Below are positions 23,695 through 36,964 of a stretch of 64,000 nucleotides of DNA, piece by piece. The stretch is from Sclerurus mexicanus (taxonomy: Eukaryota > Chordata > Aves > Passeriformes > Furnariidae). How positions within the stretch are numbered: position 1 is the stretch's first letter; every line of letters starts with the position of its first letter. Under the pieces are notes generated by a model that was not told the DNA's origin, ran no database searches, and saw only the letters and a program-made list of their open reading frames with translations. The DNA lies in the NCBI GenBank assembly GCA_013396755.1, contig VWZF01004881.1:558001-622000 (forward strand), read 5' to 3'. The position numbers were made by a program, and so were the translations under genes.

Positions 23695-24638
23695 GAGCTT
23701 CCCTTGGAATGACAGGGGACAACAAGCAGGTCTGGGATTTGGACTAGGACAAAGGGGACAAGGCAGAACCATCTGTTCCAGCTCATCCTTTGCTATTTGA
23801 AATGGATGAGAGAAGAAAAGATATTAATACTAAGAGCCCTGTGAGATAGGGTGCATCTCAAATCCCCACGACAGAACACACATCACATATTGTTTCCAGC
23901 ACTGTAATTATCTGATAAAGCTATTAACCGTCCCCCTGAGGTGCCATAAGGAATTCACAGTTCCCACCAAAGCAAGCTGAACTGAAGCCAGAGATTAGTC
24001 AGCAACTGGATTCTGCTTTGGGGGGAAAAAAATTACATCAGGAGAGTCATTTCCTTGTGTTTCTGAGAAACTCGAGGTGTGCAGGGGAGGCCGAGTTGGG
24101 TGTGCTGTGCAGAGCTTAGCTGGCAAACACAGCCCTGCTCCCTGAGCACCCCTGGCACAGAGGAGGCAAGGTTTCATAGGTGGCAAGGGTGGGGCTCAGG
24201 GCACCTTCCGCTCCATCCCATCCTGAACCTCACTCACTAAAAGACAACCAAGCCAGCATGGATTCACCCCCAAAATAAAACGTTACAGGCACAGAATGTT
24301 CTGAGTTGGAAGGAAATACTCTCTGGTTTTTCTAAATTAGAAAAAAAAAAACCAGGCTGACTAGCTTGAGTTGCCATTAATAAGAGATCAACTGGCACCT
24401 TAAGAGTCATTTAAACAGAAATAAAACCAACACTGAGGTTTCTCCAGACTCTTCCTGTTGGTTGCCCAGCCCAGTCAGCAATAACCCCTTCTGCAAACTC
24501 CCTGCCTCCGTTCTACTGGACTGCTTTGGGTTACATTCTCATTGACCATTATCTTTGCTGGCAGTCCAAGAAAAAAAAGACATTCAGGTCATATTGATCA
24601 CTGTTTCTTAAACTCCGTACATAATAATAGCACTTGGA
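23695..24638 (+). repeat. Right copy of 944-bp direct repeat flanking gap
   Basis: Duplicate of 22617-23560. It continues without a break into unique sequence after 24638, so it is probably the true, complete copy. The G at 24617 agrees with copy A of the composite repeat (1801-2325), which suggests the T at 23539 is an error or an allele near a contig end. Confidence 0.9.
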
Positions 24639-24850
24639 CAAAAGGATCTTCTGGATAAGGATCTCATTGAAAGGACAAAGCTCTAGACCTTTCTTTTCTG
24701 ACTGGAAAATTAGACAGGCTACATTTGAAGGCCAGGTTGGATGGAGCTTTGGGTGACCTGGTTTGGTGGAAGGTGTCCCTGACAATGGCAAAGGGTGAAA
24801 TGAGAAGATCTTTGAGGTCCCTCCTAACCCAAACCAGTCTGTGATTATGA
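24308..24850 (+). repeat. Composite repeat copy C (unique head plus CR1 tail)
   Basis: Second unit of the family at 1801-2325. Bases 24396-24638 equal 1889-2131, whereas both flanks differ at many positions. The tail (about 24728-24850) is a plus-strand CR1 3' end: AAGGCCAGGTTGGATGGAGC, GGTGGAAGGTGTCCCTGAC, then CCCTCCTAACCCAAACCAG. Confidence 0.8.
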
Positions 24851-27800
24851 CTAAAGAAGCCCAAGTGTAGACATAAGATCCTCAATTACTTTGCTTAAAT
24901 AACTAATTAGAAATTATCAATGAGACAAAAGCCAGAATTCCAACTGTGGCCACTTCAGATCTGAGCAAAGCTACCCTGGAAAATAAACCAACACCACCTG
25001 AATAAAATTCACATCTAAGGAAGCTTCCCGGACTGATCCAGACACAGCTCCTTGAAGACTGACCAGTAGGGAAACACCCCCAGGGCAGTTTTGGTTTAGC
25101 TTCAATTTCTCATGTGCTAATATTGACACAGCCACAAAGACACTTTTCCCTCCTCACCTTCAGCAGGCAGCAAATAAAAGGGGTGACATTGAGCCTTGTT
25201 TACCAGGCAGAGCAATTTCAATTCTCCTCTCGGCTCTTCTGTTATCTCAGTTTCTTCCCTGCCATTTATACCTTCCCTCTCCTCTGGATCACAACATACT
25301 CACGTATAATTAATGTGCCGTTAAGAGTTTTCCCTCTGTAGGGGCCAGGAAAACCAAACCCAACCAGCAGCCCCCAAAACTGAGCTGTGAGAGACTGAAC
25401 AGGAGGTCAGCCAGGCCACCTCCAGTCCTAAGGCAGGAGCGTCTCCACCTGTGCATTTAGCTTCTTTATGACCCACAATGCCTCGCCAAACACCCCCGTG
25501 GGAATAATAAATCTGGATTTCATCTTCCCTTCTTAATTTTCTTTTTTTGGGGACAAGTTTTTATCATTCTGGTAGTCCCTGACTATTTTGAAGTGATTTT
25601 TTTGAGCGGTTCCTGTACCAAACACCAGCCTGCCCCACCCACACCCAAGGCCAGCCTAAGTGCTGCAGAACAGAGCTGCAAAGCAACACTAAAACAGTCT
25701 GAGCTATAACATTTATACTTGTATTTTATCATTTCACATATGGAGATATCACCTAATTGCCAGCAGACTAACAACCATTCTCATCTAGGGCCTCACCCAG
25801 AGCTCCTCAGAGTCAATCAGACCACTCTATTGCCTTTGAATGGGACTGGATCACCCCCAAAAGGAAAAAAACCACCACCAAGATAAATTGCAAATTGTCT
25901 CATTAAGTCCTCCAAATGTCTTTTGAACCACTTCCAGAAAAATAAATGAAGGGGAAAAAAAAAAGCATCCAAGCACTTCAACAGCACGGCTCGAGTAAAA
26001 GAAGAAATAAAAATAAAAACGCAGGGCCCAGACTGGTTTCAAAGTGATCCAAGATAAAATATAATCACATTTTGCCACTGTTTCCTCAAGGCAGGGAGAG
26101 CAAAGTCTGCCCCGAGACTGCCCTTCTTCCCTTTCTGTCTCATCATTCAGCTCTTCAGCTGGCCACGTCTGAAGGGTTCCCACAGCCACCAGCACAAGTG
26201 ACCACACTTGTCCCCACCTGCTTTGGGAAAAGCAGCCAAAACCCACCAAATCCCCACAGTCCTGACAAAACAGTTCCATCAGTGTTTGTGAATCCTGATT
26301 TCTTTCTTTCCGTGGAAGTCTTGGTTTTACCAAGAGCATGTGCACTTGCATCAAGTTTTCTTTTACTCATATATTAAAAAAGTCTTGCAAGCCAAATACA
26401 TCTGAAAAATCCATAAGAGGTTCCCAATTCCAAGTGTTCTCAGATGGAAGGAGCCTAAATATCTTTACTAGTCCTACCTTGGGCTTGAAAATCATCATCT
26501 GGGCAGCTGATGTGCTCCTACTGGGATTTTCACGGTATCATACACCTCTAATTGGTTCATTTGGGCCTAACAAAGCCAAAAAATTAATGTCACTGTCCTG
26601 AATATTTCTCGTTCATTGCTGAATTAAACCCCTCTGCTGGCTGGTGATTATGAAGCATGATCGCCCTTGTAATTCTAATATCTGCTTCCCTTCACTCACA
26701 ACGCTCACAGCACATAAAACCAAGGAAGAAATAGAAGACTCATTAGCATTCCAAAATTAAAATCATTAAAATGACCCCCCAATATCATCCTGCTGGATTT
26801 GGCATCAAATAAAGCTTTGTTGTAGAGTTTTCCCCCCTGTTTGAGGAGGAGATCATGCTGAGATCACGTCACTGCTCCCCAGGAGGGACGTTCAGGGAAA
26901 GGATCAGTCTTAGTTTGGCACTTCAACAGTTTGGATGGAAAATGGAATTACACCATTTTTATGAAGCAAAGGCCACACAAATGAGACCAAAGTCCAACTA
27001 TTATTAGTTTTCTGTATTGTGAAGAGCCTGTGTTCTTCAAAACAGCTCAGAACAAAGTGGGGAATAGGAAATGCGGCTGTTTTTGAACTACAGAGCAGTT
27101 CCTTATCACTTGCATCCACCAGCACAAAACAAGATGCCATACCGAAAAATCCCCCGGTTTAAATCCCACATCCTGAGGTTACAACCCTGCCTTTGCTGCT
27201 GTGTCAGGTTGGATAACTTCATTCCATCTAGAGAAGATCTGCAATGTCGTTTGAGTTGCCTAACAGATTCTTCCATTCTCCCCACATTACGTTACAGCCC
27301 GACACCAGCACTTCGAGTGCCAAACTCAAGCAGCAAAATCCACTTTTGAGATGTTTCGGCAGAAAGTTAAGCCAAATTATTTTGTACTTTCACTTCTTTA
27401 AATATTTGTTCCAACTTCCATCACCTGGGAAAACATACATGCAAGTTTCACTCCACAAACTCTTCTGTAATCAAACAGATAAATAAATAAACAACTTTCA
27501 CATGATGATTCATTCAAGTAGCAAAAGCCCCAACCCCAGAAATATTCAGGTACTGGTTAAGAGTTGCCTTCTCTTTTTGAAAGCTCCGTCAGAAGCATTT
27601 CCAAAGGACAGATTAAGCTCCCATTCCAATTCAGATTTCTCCCCCAAAAAATTGCAAACACAACTTAAGGAAAAGGCACTTTTAAAAGGTAGGGAAGGCT
27701 CCAGAGAAGGATTCCAGCCATTATAGCATATAATTACTCCTTTTTTTTCCTCTCCAATCTCGTTCCTTGCATGGAGCTTGGCCACAGCCTGGAATGCATA

Positions 27801-27957
27801 AATTAAACATTCATAACCACGAGAGCTGCACAATAATAATAATTCTTTATTTCTCCCAGCATGTTTCATCCTGACAGGCCCCCTGAGGTGCAGCCAGCTG
27901 GCCCACAGAAAGGCAGCATGTGCTGCAGAACGAAGTGCCAGCGGGTCTTGGTATCCG
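24851..27957. other. Intergenic stretch, no gene supported
   Basis: Mostly unique. The 167-codon minus-strand frame at 25851-26354 has no recognisable domain. Near 26430-26475 there is a faint CR1-like end (AGATGGAAGGAGCC) too eroded to call. Short AAT runs occur near 27833-27845. Confidence 0.5.
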
Positions 27958-28120
27958 TGTCATGGAATCACGGGATCATTCAGGTTGGAAAAGCCCCCCA
28001 GAGCAGAGCCCCTTCCCACCGCTAACCCATGTCCCCAAGTGCCCACATCCACATGGCTTTTAAATCCCTCCAGGGATGGAGACCCGTCACTGCCCTGGGT
28101 GGACAACCCTTTCAGCCAGT
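27958..28120 (-). repeat. CR1 3' fragment
   Basis: Minus-strand copy: CATGGAATCACGGGATCATT, CAGGTTGGAAAAGCCCCCC, CCATGTCCCCAAGTGCCCAC, AAATCCCTCCAGGGATGGAG and CACTGCCCTGGGTGG. Confidence 0.87.
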
Positions 28121-29101
28121 AACACTTGTCCCCCATCTCTTTGGCTTTGATTAGAGCTGACTCCATCAGCCCTGCTTTGCACCTCAGCAGCCTTCCCAAG
28201 CCAGGTATTCGGTGTGTCCTCCCAGGGAATGTCCTCTGCCACGTTAAAAAAAAAGCCCAGAAATTCAGTAACTACAAATGACCACATGAAAAAGGCAGAC
28301 TCTGCAGCCTGCAGCGAGCCACCCTCCAGGGATCCTCCAGCTGCTAAAACACCTGCATGGATCATGTCGCCGTGAATTAGCAGCGCTTTTTAGGTGTATG
28401 TCACCCAGTCCTAACATTTATTCACTTTATGTTACAGCTTCGGTTATAATTCGATCATCCTGCCTGTTTTCTCCACGCCCCCGGGACTGTTTAAAAATCA
28501 CACACACAGTCAAGCCCAGTTCACATGAGAACACCACAGATAAATCCAGGCCAGCAATAAATAACCATTGGCTTCTCCCCTTGCATGCTAGAACTGGATT
28601 TATCCAACTCAAAAGACTCCCAGGCTGCCTGTCCAATCCCCCCATTTTCCACTCATCAGTCCCGGTGGCAACATTCCCTTCTAATGGGTTTTATTTTTGC
28701 ACTTATTTTGCACTAAAATGGCTAGATTTGATGGCAGGATGATTTGAGCTTAATCAGGATCCCAAAGAACGGCATTACATGGAAAAGAAAAATCAAATTA
28801 TTTGTGGCAGTGACTGAAGAACAGATGACACATGTCCTGGAAATCTTACACCAATGGTCTTGAAAACTTATATCAAGCGCGACTCCTGCTTGGAGCAACT
28901 GAGAGAAGTTTGAACAGAAAACTTTTAAGCCAGGAGACAACTTCAAATCCATGTTCAGCACAGGCAGTGGTTGTCCCTGCAGAATGAGGCACAGCGCTGG
29001 GCTCTGGGGCAAGGTCCAAGCCTGGCTTAGTGGGCCTGATCTTGTGCCACTTCATATAGGAGGAGACACTGGTTTAAGGCTTAGTTTGCTGTTCCTGGTT
29101 T
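28121..29101. other. Intergenic stretch, no gene recognised
   Basis: Unique-looking sequence with no diagnostic motif. All frames are short. Confidence 0.55.
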
Positions 29102-29300
29102 ACCCTGAGGGTGGGCAGGCCCTGGCACAGGGTGCCCAGAGAAGCTGTGGCTGCCCCTGGATCCCTGGAAGTGTCCAGGGCCAGGTTGGACGGGGCTTGG
29201 AGCAACCTGGGCTATGGAAGATGTCCCTGCCCATGGCAGGGGTGGGATGAGATGGGCTCTAAGGTCACTCCCAACCCAAACCAGTCTGGGATTCTGACAT
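29102..29300 (+). repeat. CR1 3' fragment
   Basis: Well-preserved plus-strand terminus from GGGTGGGCAGGCCCTGGCAC through GAAGCTGTGGCTGCCCCTGG, GGTTGGACGGGGCTTGGAGC and CCTGCCCATGGCAGGGGTGG to CCCAACCCAAACCAGTCT. It matches 6715-6905 closely and is of the same subtype. Confidence 0.93.
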
Positions 29301-31641
29301 TCCTTCACACAAATGAAGGCAGGGACACCCAAAACAGACATGACCTTCTTCATGATCCTTTCCCTGCTGTGAAACTGTGTTAGGTCCAAGTTAATCCTCA
29401 GTGAACTCAGACTTTGTTAAGCTTGCTCCCACTCATGGGTGTAAAGATGCAAAGATGGTGCCCAACAGCTGTCAGAAAACTGACTCGTGTTCTCAGAGCT
29501 TTCCTGATGCAGCTGCAGTCACTGACATGGACAAATTATTAAGGAGCTCACCAAGGGATTTTCCTTATAAATACAGAAATCAAATAGCAGGTTTAAGATG
29601 CTCAGATCAATACAGGGCTTTGCAAAGCACTTGATACTCAAAGTTCTCCTCCCTCCTTGGACAACAGGATGGGGGTTTGGGGTATTTTTAGCAGGAAGAG
29701 AAAAATCAAATTAAAAATAAAATAAAAAAAATCAAGCAAGACCAAAAATGGAGTGCCAGCTTATTAAATATTCAAGCAGTCTGGACCAGCTGCATGTGCC
29801 TTACTCACTTTGGCAAGTTTACTACTCTCTGCAGAGATATTTATTTTTGCATTAAACATGCATTCAGAAAATTAAGTTAAAGGATTTGACAGGCGAGTCT
29901 GGGGAGTCGAACAGGCAATTCCTCTCTCTGATAGTTGCCACTTGACCACACACCACAGAAGTTCCTCACCCATCCTCTCCGGAGGGACTTTTCCCACACC
30001 CAACTCCTGGAGCATTTCATTTCCCAGGGACTGTTTGCAACAAACCTGCTGTTGGATTAAAGCTTTTTTTTTTTAAGGGGGAAAAAAAAAAAGACAAATC
30101 TGTATTTTAATGGATTCTTTTCCTTCAACAAGGCGTGTAAAAATAGTTACCTTGCACATTAAGTGAGCTATAAAAGAAGCTGCTATCATTTCATTTGCTT
30201 TTATAACCTTCCTCCACACATGATATCACATTATGCACATTATAATGAAAGCTGCTTCCACCGGCACTTGTCAGAGAGCTGGGGGGTGTTCAAGAGCAGG
30301 GCTCACTCCACACTTTTCCAAGCAACCTTGTCTTCCTTGATTTCCCAAACACAGCAGAGCTTCAACAGCATCAGTAGGAAAACAGTATTAACTAAGCGAG
30401 AATAACGGGAAAAAGATTTTTAAGTAAAAAACATAAGTTCAGGTTGGGGGCTGGAGTCTCATTCCTTGGGGGTTCTTTGATGGGATTTTTTTGTTTGTTT
30501 AGTTTTGATTTTGTATTGGTTTTATTTTAAGAGTGCTGCACATCTATTCTATAACCACTTAGCTTCCCAAAGACAAAAAAAGACAACACCCCAAACTCAA
30601 ATAATACTACTAAAATAAGCCTTAATTGATTGACAAAATCAGGTTACCTGAGTCCTTAGGGTGGCCGTGTCCCCACTGAGCACCAGCACACCCCGTGACA
30701 GCACTGACACCTCAACAGCAGGGAAAGCTCTTCCCTCGGATTGTTTGCTGCCTGCAAAGTGAAGACTGGCAGATGTTCAGCCCTTCCCTTGCCAGGAAAA
30801 TTGGCACTTGCCCAGCAGCTCCGCACAGCGAGAGGAGCATCGTGGAGCTGCTGACAAAACACATCCCAGCGTGAGCACGGGCTGCTGGAGACAGGAGCTC
30901 TTCAACCTCAATACATCAACCAAGTCCGGGCAAAGTCGTTATTCAAGACCTCCAAAGGGTGTAATTACACACAATTTACCATCCACCCACTGCAGCTTCA
31001 CCGAGACAACTGGGCTACAAGCCTTCAGTGCCTGGCAAAGTTATGGATTTAATCATGAGTAACCTCAGATTGCGGCGGGTTTACATCAGTTCCTATTACT
31101 TATATCCATTTTATTTCCAACTCTTAGTTTTCCCTTATACTGATATATAATATATTAATATAATACTGATGAGAAAGACGCATACATAATCTTGGAGCTG
31201 AATTAAATTATAATTCCAAAATTTTCAAGAAATCATTCTAAAGGAATTTTTTTCTTCCCTAATCCTTGTTAAACCAGACAAGTGATTGCTACAGTAACTC
31301 TCAGACCTCCTAACACTAAACTCCCATCCAGTGTTCTGCTTGATCTGTGACTTCGTTTAAGATATGACAAAGATGGGTTTGTTTCCATATATAAAGAAAA
31401 CCCCTGGAAATGCAAAGAAGGGAAAATTGTCACAAAATACCACACCCAGGAAGCGTCAAAACCTGCAAATTATGAACACAAGATGGAAGGAAGAAAAATA
31501 TTCAGGTCTGACACAGGTGTTTTAGTCCCTGGTCTGCACATCTCCTGCAGAGAGATGGAGCCATCCACGCAGCCCAGACCTGAGGATAATCCACCTGGAA
31601 TTGCTCTTCCTTGGAGCAAAATCCTTGTCTACAGGGATAAA
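29301..31641. other. Intergenic stretch with poly-T/poly-A inverted tract
   Basis: AT-rich. It holds the T11/A12 inverted tract at 30063-30094 and, at 31137-31170, an AT-rich stretch with a 12-base palindrome (31151-31162) between two ATACTGAT copies. No gene is supported. Confidence 0.5.
30063..30094. repeat. Poly-T / poly-A inverted tract
   Basis: Eleven T, then AAGGGGG, then twelve A. It can fold on itself. Confidence 0.85.
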
Positions 31642-31885
31642 CATAGAATCATTTGGGTTGGAAGAGACCTCCAAGGTCATCGAGTCCATGCCTCCAGGTA
31701 TCACATCTTGGCACCTTTGGAATCCCTCCAGGGCTGGGGACTCCACCACTGCCCTGGGCAGCTTGACAGCGATTTTGCTGTAGGAATTTCATCTCCTATC
31801 CAATCTAAATCTCCTCTGGTGCCACTGGAGGCTGTTTGCTCTTGTCACATGTGCTTCTATGTGCTCAGGAGACAGGACCAAGATG
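31642..31885 (-). repeat. CR1 3' fragment
   Basis: Minus-strand copy: CATAGAATCATTTGGGTTGG, AGAGACCTCCAAGGTCATCG, GGAATCCCTCCAGGGCTGGG, CCACCACTGCCCTGGGCAGC and CCTATCCAATCTAAATCTCC. Its 3' end type differs from the GGTTTGGG class. Confidence 0.87.
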
Positions 31886-33481
31886 GAACCAGGGCTCTTC
31901 CTACACCAGTGTCAGTGGCCTCGAGCCTGGAAGTTGTGGCTCCCGCACTTCACACCCAGAGCTCAAGCCCTGCAGTCCCTCAGGGAGGGTCTCCAAGGCC
32001 ACATTCCCAGCAAAGGTTGTGGTTGCACAGTTCCCAAAAAACACCCTTCCTGCAGAAATTACTGGGGATGGCTCATCTAACCACAGACACAGCAGGAAAG
32101 GACAACTCGTCACTGTCACCCTGATTTTTTATTTCGGATCATCCTGTTAAGTCCCACTAGTCACCGTTCGAGGTTTATGATGCACCATACAACCCACAAT
32201 GACTTTAAACAGCACCTTCTGTCTCTTGGTTTTGTGTTTCTAATTGCCAGGTTGGAAATACAGCTTGCTTGGGCCAGTAAAGCCCCGATGCAGGATTGCA
32301 GCTACATTTGTTTCCTCTATAAATAGCATTTCATAGCAGACGGGGAGTGTTCACAGTGGAATTGATACCGCTCCAGCAATAAAACCAAACTCATGTTTTG
32401 GAAACAGCATAAAGATGCATATTTAATGACAAAATCTTGTAAAACCCAGCCTTGAAGAGTGTAAAAGTCAGCCTTTTCTTGCAAAAACATCGAAGGCAGT
32501 TTGTGCTGACCAGCCTAACACAGGTCTCATGTTTGAATGATCGAGATTTATAAAGAGGCTCCAAACACACAGAGCTGCCTCAGCATTTTAGGGTTGAACT
32601 TAAAAACGTGAAGCAATGAAATTCAGAGGTGATTATTCAGTAGGTGCCTCTGGCCACTGCTGGAGAAAAAATGTGGAGCAATACTTCAAGTGCAATTCAG
32701 GAATTATGGGAGATCCAACCACAGCTGGGATGGAGTGGCTTGACAGAAGTTCTGCTGGCCAAAAACAATCATCATGGGGCATTCACCTCCATCACCACAT
32801 GAACAGTTCATTCTGGTCAAATTTGAGCCCATGGATTTTGGCATTAACACAAGGAATTTCAGAGTTCTGGCAGGTGAAGGAAGACATCCAAGAAGAGAAG
32901 AAAGGGAGGATCAGGGTGAAAAAGTACAAGTCAAAAAGAAGACAAAAGAAAAAAGTAAAAAACCCAAAACCCATCGACCTGTTGTTTACCCATGGAAAAG
33001 AAAGAAACTGCTTATAACCAAGTCCTCAAAAGATCTGCTATAAGTAACATTCCTATTTAATGTAAAGACTTTAGGAAAAAGAGTGGAAAAATGCTCCAAA
33101 AGACACCATTCTTTAAAGTGCCAGAACCAGAAGAGGCTGATCCTACATAAAATCCAAAGGGCAATGCATATTTAAAAGAGAAAAATCCACTGTAAGGGAT
33201 GACTGGCGGTGACTCAGGGAGCTCTGCCTGGAGCAGGGAAACCAGGAGGAGTCTCCTGGAGCCCGATGAGCCCAAAGGAAGGGAATGCTAATGTTAAATA
33301 TTCAAGCTTTAAATACACCTGCCCCTGGCAGTGACCTGGGACACAGCTGGGATAGGCAGGACAGACATCCAAAGGCTTTTTACCCCCAAAACAAGACCCT
33401 GGCCATGTTCCAGACAGGCAGCGGTCACCAGCACACCAAGGAGCAAAAACCACTGTGAACTTCCCACAGCCAGCAGGATCC
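31886..33481. other. Intergenic stretch, no gene supported
   Basis: Includes A-rich DNA at 32880-32980, which gives lysine-rich frames (to 133 codons) of no recognisable family. Confidence 0.5.
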
Positions 33482-33642
33482 AGGTGGGGAGGCCCTGGCA
33501 CAGATCCCCAGAGAAGCTGTGGCTGCCCCATCCCTGGAAGTGCCCAAGGCCAGCTTGGAGCTGGAAGGTGTCCCTGCCCATGGCAGAGGGTGGAACTGGA
33601 TGAGCTTTAAGGTCCCTTCCAACCCAAACCATTCCATGATGT
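33482..33642 (+). repeat. CR1 3' fragment with small deletions
   Basis: Plus-strand terminus: GTGGGGAGGCCCTGGCACAG, CCCAGAGAAGCTGTGGCTGC, GGAAGTGCCCAAGGCCAGC and TCCAACCCAAACCATTCC. The ACGGGGCTTGGAGCAACCTG segment is shortened compared with 29102-29300. Confidence 0.9.
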
Positions 33643-34721
33643 AAAGAAAAACAATAGAACCATGAAGTATGGCCATCATCTCCTTCCAGACCAGCCTGAC
33701 TGCAAACGGATTAATGGCCTGATTTGACCAAATTTCCTGGTCTAATTAGGAATTTTCATGTATATAGACAAACAAATGACAGAGGTAGGAGGCAGGAGGA
33801 GGAAAACAAAAATAATTTTCCTTATATCTTTATTGCTCTCTCCTGATTAAACCTAATTGTCAAACCCACTTCAACCTTGGTTCAGAGGGAAAAGCCCCCA
33901 TCAAAAGAGGCTGCTTGGAATGTGGGATGAGGCCCACTGATCTTTCCTGGAGTAGTTACAGAAAGGAGCCCATTGCAGCCTCTCCCAGGTCACCAGCACA
34001 CATTACAGTCCTGTGCCTCCCTACAATTGAGGCGCAGATGGAGAAAGAACATTGAGCTTTGGGGGATAATCAGATTTATTTTTTTCAATAAGTAGAGCAT
34101 ATTATTTTCAAGTGGTTAACTGAGAATAAGTCTTGCAGAAGTACAATATAACAGTAATTATACCAAAAAATCAATGGCACAAAAGGGTTCGTTTCAAATC
34201 ATATTATGATTGCTGGATTAAAGTAGTTATTATATAATCGGATAGCAATTACTCCACCTTAATAATTTCTGGGTTTCTAAGGGTGAAAGTGATAATACGA
34301 GCTACAGCAGGTGTCAAATTTTAGCTGTTGAGAAATGAATATTCCAAAGGCTGCAAAGAAACAAACAGATTAGCATATAAAAACCACGAGCATGCAGAAC
34401 AGCTAAAAATATCAAACTCCTCCAGCCCTCTTGCCTCGAGCAGACATTGAGGAGCAGCTCCTTCCTGACAAAGGACTTGCAACACGCAGTTTAAATCACA
34501 GGAAAGCTAAAGATTCTCCTCATCCCTTCTCTGAGTAAACCAAATGGTTTCTTATACAATCAACTTCATTATCTAGGACTCTGCCACCTCTTTGCCAGAG
34601 AAGGGAGACAAGTCTTAACAGCTCTCAGATTTGCAGGACAATGTCAACACATGTCCTTGTCTTCATCACACTTGGTTTTGCTCCAGTCTGAAGCTCTGCC
34701 AACTCATTTAGAGACTCTAGC
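33643..34721. other. Intergenic, homeodomain-core-rich AT segment
   Basis: Bases 34120-34400 are AT-rich with many TAAT cores. They include the odd palindrome at 34197-34211 (AATCATA-T-TATGATT) and ATTATATAAT at 34229-34238, enclosed by ATTGCT (34209-34214) and AGCAAT (34244-34249). The texture resembles a conserved enhancer, but no conservation data were available. Confidence 0.4.
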
Positions 34722-34855
34722 TCATGGATATTCCAGAACCTTCTGGATGCAATCACGTGCCATGTGCTCTAAGGAGACCCTGCTTGAGCAGAGAGGTTGG
34801 AGCAGATGACTCACTGTGGGCTCTTCCCAGTCAGAACCATTCTGTGAATTACTGC
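34722..34855 (+). repeat. Diverged CR1 3' fragment
   Basis: Plus-strand terminus of a diverged CR1 type: GGATGCAATCACGTGCCATG, TGCTTGAGCAGAGAGGTTGG, AGCAGATGACTCACTGTGG and AGAACCATTCTGTGAATT. It lacks the GGTTGGAAGGGACC class end. Confidence 0.75.
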
Positions 34856-36964
34856 CAAGTTCTTCCAGGGTTTCTTGCTTCCTTAGCTCGTTTCTTTTTA
34901 ATCCAAAACTCCCTTCTTGTTCCTCTGAAAACCAGATGCAAACTGCCTTTAAATCACAGTGCAAGAGCAGCACTTCTCCAGATGCCACCCAAAACCCTGC
35001 TCAGAAGCACTGGGAAAAACATAAAGGAAAAACAACCCTCTTGGCAACCTTCTTCAATTCCCCAGATTTCTTTGTGGTGTTTGTGGATCTTCCCAGCTCC
35101 TGAAAGGAACCCATGCCTACAAACCAAAGCAATAGGGTTTTTCAACAGATCTAAGAGCCTGACCATTAGGTCCTAGATGGAGGAAATGAGGCTTTGTTCC
35201 TGCTTGCTTTAAATAAGAGATCTCATCTGGGCCTCAGTGGACACCATCAGTGCCTAACAGTGGTAGCACAAATGCAGAGCTAAATACACAACTGCCTTAT
35301 TATGCTTGAAAACACAGCTCTCTTGGCACTACAAACCAAATGGCAAGTTAAAATGAAGTCCACCTTGCTTCCAAAGAACAAATATTTGAGACATGTCAGG
35401 GAATGCAAAGTCCATTTGGCAAGGGGAGTAGACACTGAGGTTCAACACAGGTGAACGAGCAAAGTTTAACACAGTGAAAGCAAAGCAAAAGGAAAGTCTC
35501 CTAAAAATACTTATGCATTAATTAATGTAGATTTTCCAGATGTAGCTCAACACACAAATTCTTACATAACACTATCAAAATAGGGAAACACTGAGGAAAA
35601 GCAGACCTTGAAACACAGCAATGTAAGATGGATTTCTGACACTAAATGTTTCCATAAGGTTGTGTTCATTCTGTGAGGATTTGCAGGAACCAAATTATTG
35701 CAGTTGTTCACAAACTCTAACCAGCTATGGAGCCTTGAAGAGAAAGCCATCAACATGGGAAAGACTTCATTATAACCTAAAGAGAAACAACACTTGAGAG
35801 CATTGCAGGCACAGTCATCAAATGGGAGAGGGGGATGTCACAAAAGAGAGTAGAAGAAAATAAGTCTTCCCTTTGGTTTTTCATCACCATTTAAATACTC
35901 CACCACTCTTGTAGATCAAATCCAGTGACCTGAATTCAGATGGTGCAGAGATGGGCAACCTCAAGAGACTAAATACGTACACATGGCAGAGCCACTGGCT
36001 AGCTCAGAAAGAAGCTGCAGTCACCACCTTTCTGCTCCAAGAAAATACATTCCCAAAGCCCAACGGCAGCAAGATGCAACAACTCCTTATTGCTGGTGAC
36101 TTATGAAACATTAAACCAAGATCCTCAAATAAATCCTCATATATTCCTCAGAAACTCCAAATAATGCTCTTTCACTAGAAAGAGAAGAAAGCTTGGTAGG
36201 AAACCATCCTAATGCTCAAGGCACAAATGGGAAACCTCCTTCCCAAGGCACAGGAGAAGGCAGACACCCAGCTCCCACTGTGACGGCAGCACTCTGCTCA
36301 CACGTGAGCCCAGGGGGCTGCTGGATATCCTGGCACAGACACAGATCCCGGGAATTCACACACCACTAGAACAACTGAATTGAGCAGCTCTAGGGAGACC
36401 ATCTCTCCTACAGCAACCAAAACCCAATAACATCCCAGGGGAAAAAATCCAATCCCCTGTTCTTAGAGAGACTTTACAGCTCCAACTCCTTACCTTGAAA
36501 GCAGCAGCAGCTTTGCCATTCCCAGGAGCACCAAAACCTTCTGTTTGCTCCAGCCCACGGACTCCATCCCACCACCAAACAGCTGAACTCCATCTTTCCT
36601 TTCTTCCTCCCTTTATCTGATAAACCCCCTCCCCTGACCACCTTCCTTCCCAAGGTGCCCTGGTGGCAGCAGCTGCTGGTCTGCAGCACCCACCTCCCAC
36701 AGCTGGGAGGAATAACATGGATGGAATTCCTTCAGCTGAGGGCAATTCCAGGCCCCCACCTTCCACCAGCCCTCTGTGAAGGGCAGGGGTCACCACCACA
36801 CATCCTCTGGACACTTCTATTAAAAATAAATGACTGGACTCTAGCTGGAATAAGAGGAAATTCCATGGGGTCTCTTGAGGTCTAACAAGACCAGATGCAG
36901 ACCAAGAGGAGTCATTCCATTATGGGAAACACCTCTAGACAATACATTTCATGTCTGTCCAACC
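34856..36964. other. Intergenic stretch, no gene supported
   Basis: Overlapping frames to about 150 codons on both strands with no recognisable domain. No repeat was recognised. Confidence 0.5.

Noticed and set aside
23464..23786. Open frames crossing the N run
   Set aside because: Their middle is unknown sequence, so they carry no information.
22917..24186. The same 63-codon frame found twice (22917-23108 and 23995-24186)
   Set aside because: The copies come from the duplicated contig ends around the gap and are not a gene family.
26425..26480. Faint minus-strand CR1-like terminus
   Set aside because: Too eroded to separate from chance similarity by eye.
32616..33043. Lysine-rich frames of 89 and 133 codons
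   Set aside because: The lysine content comes from an A-rich tract; the frames overlap in different phases.
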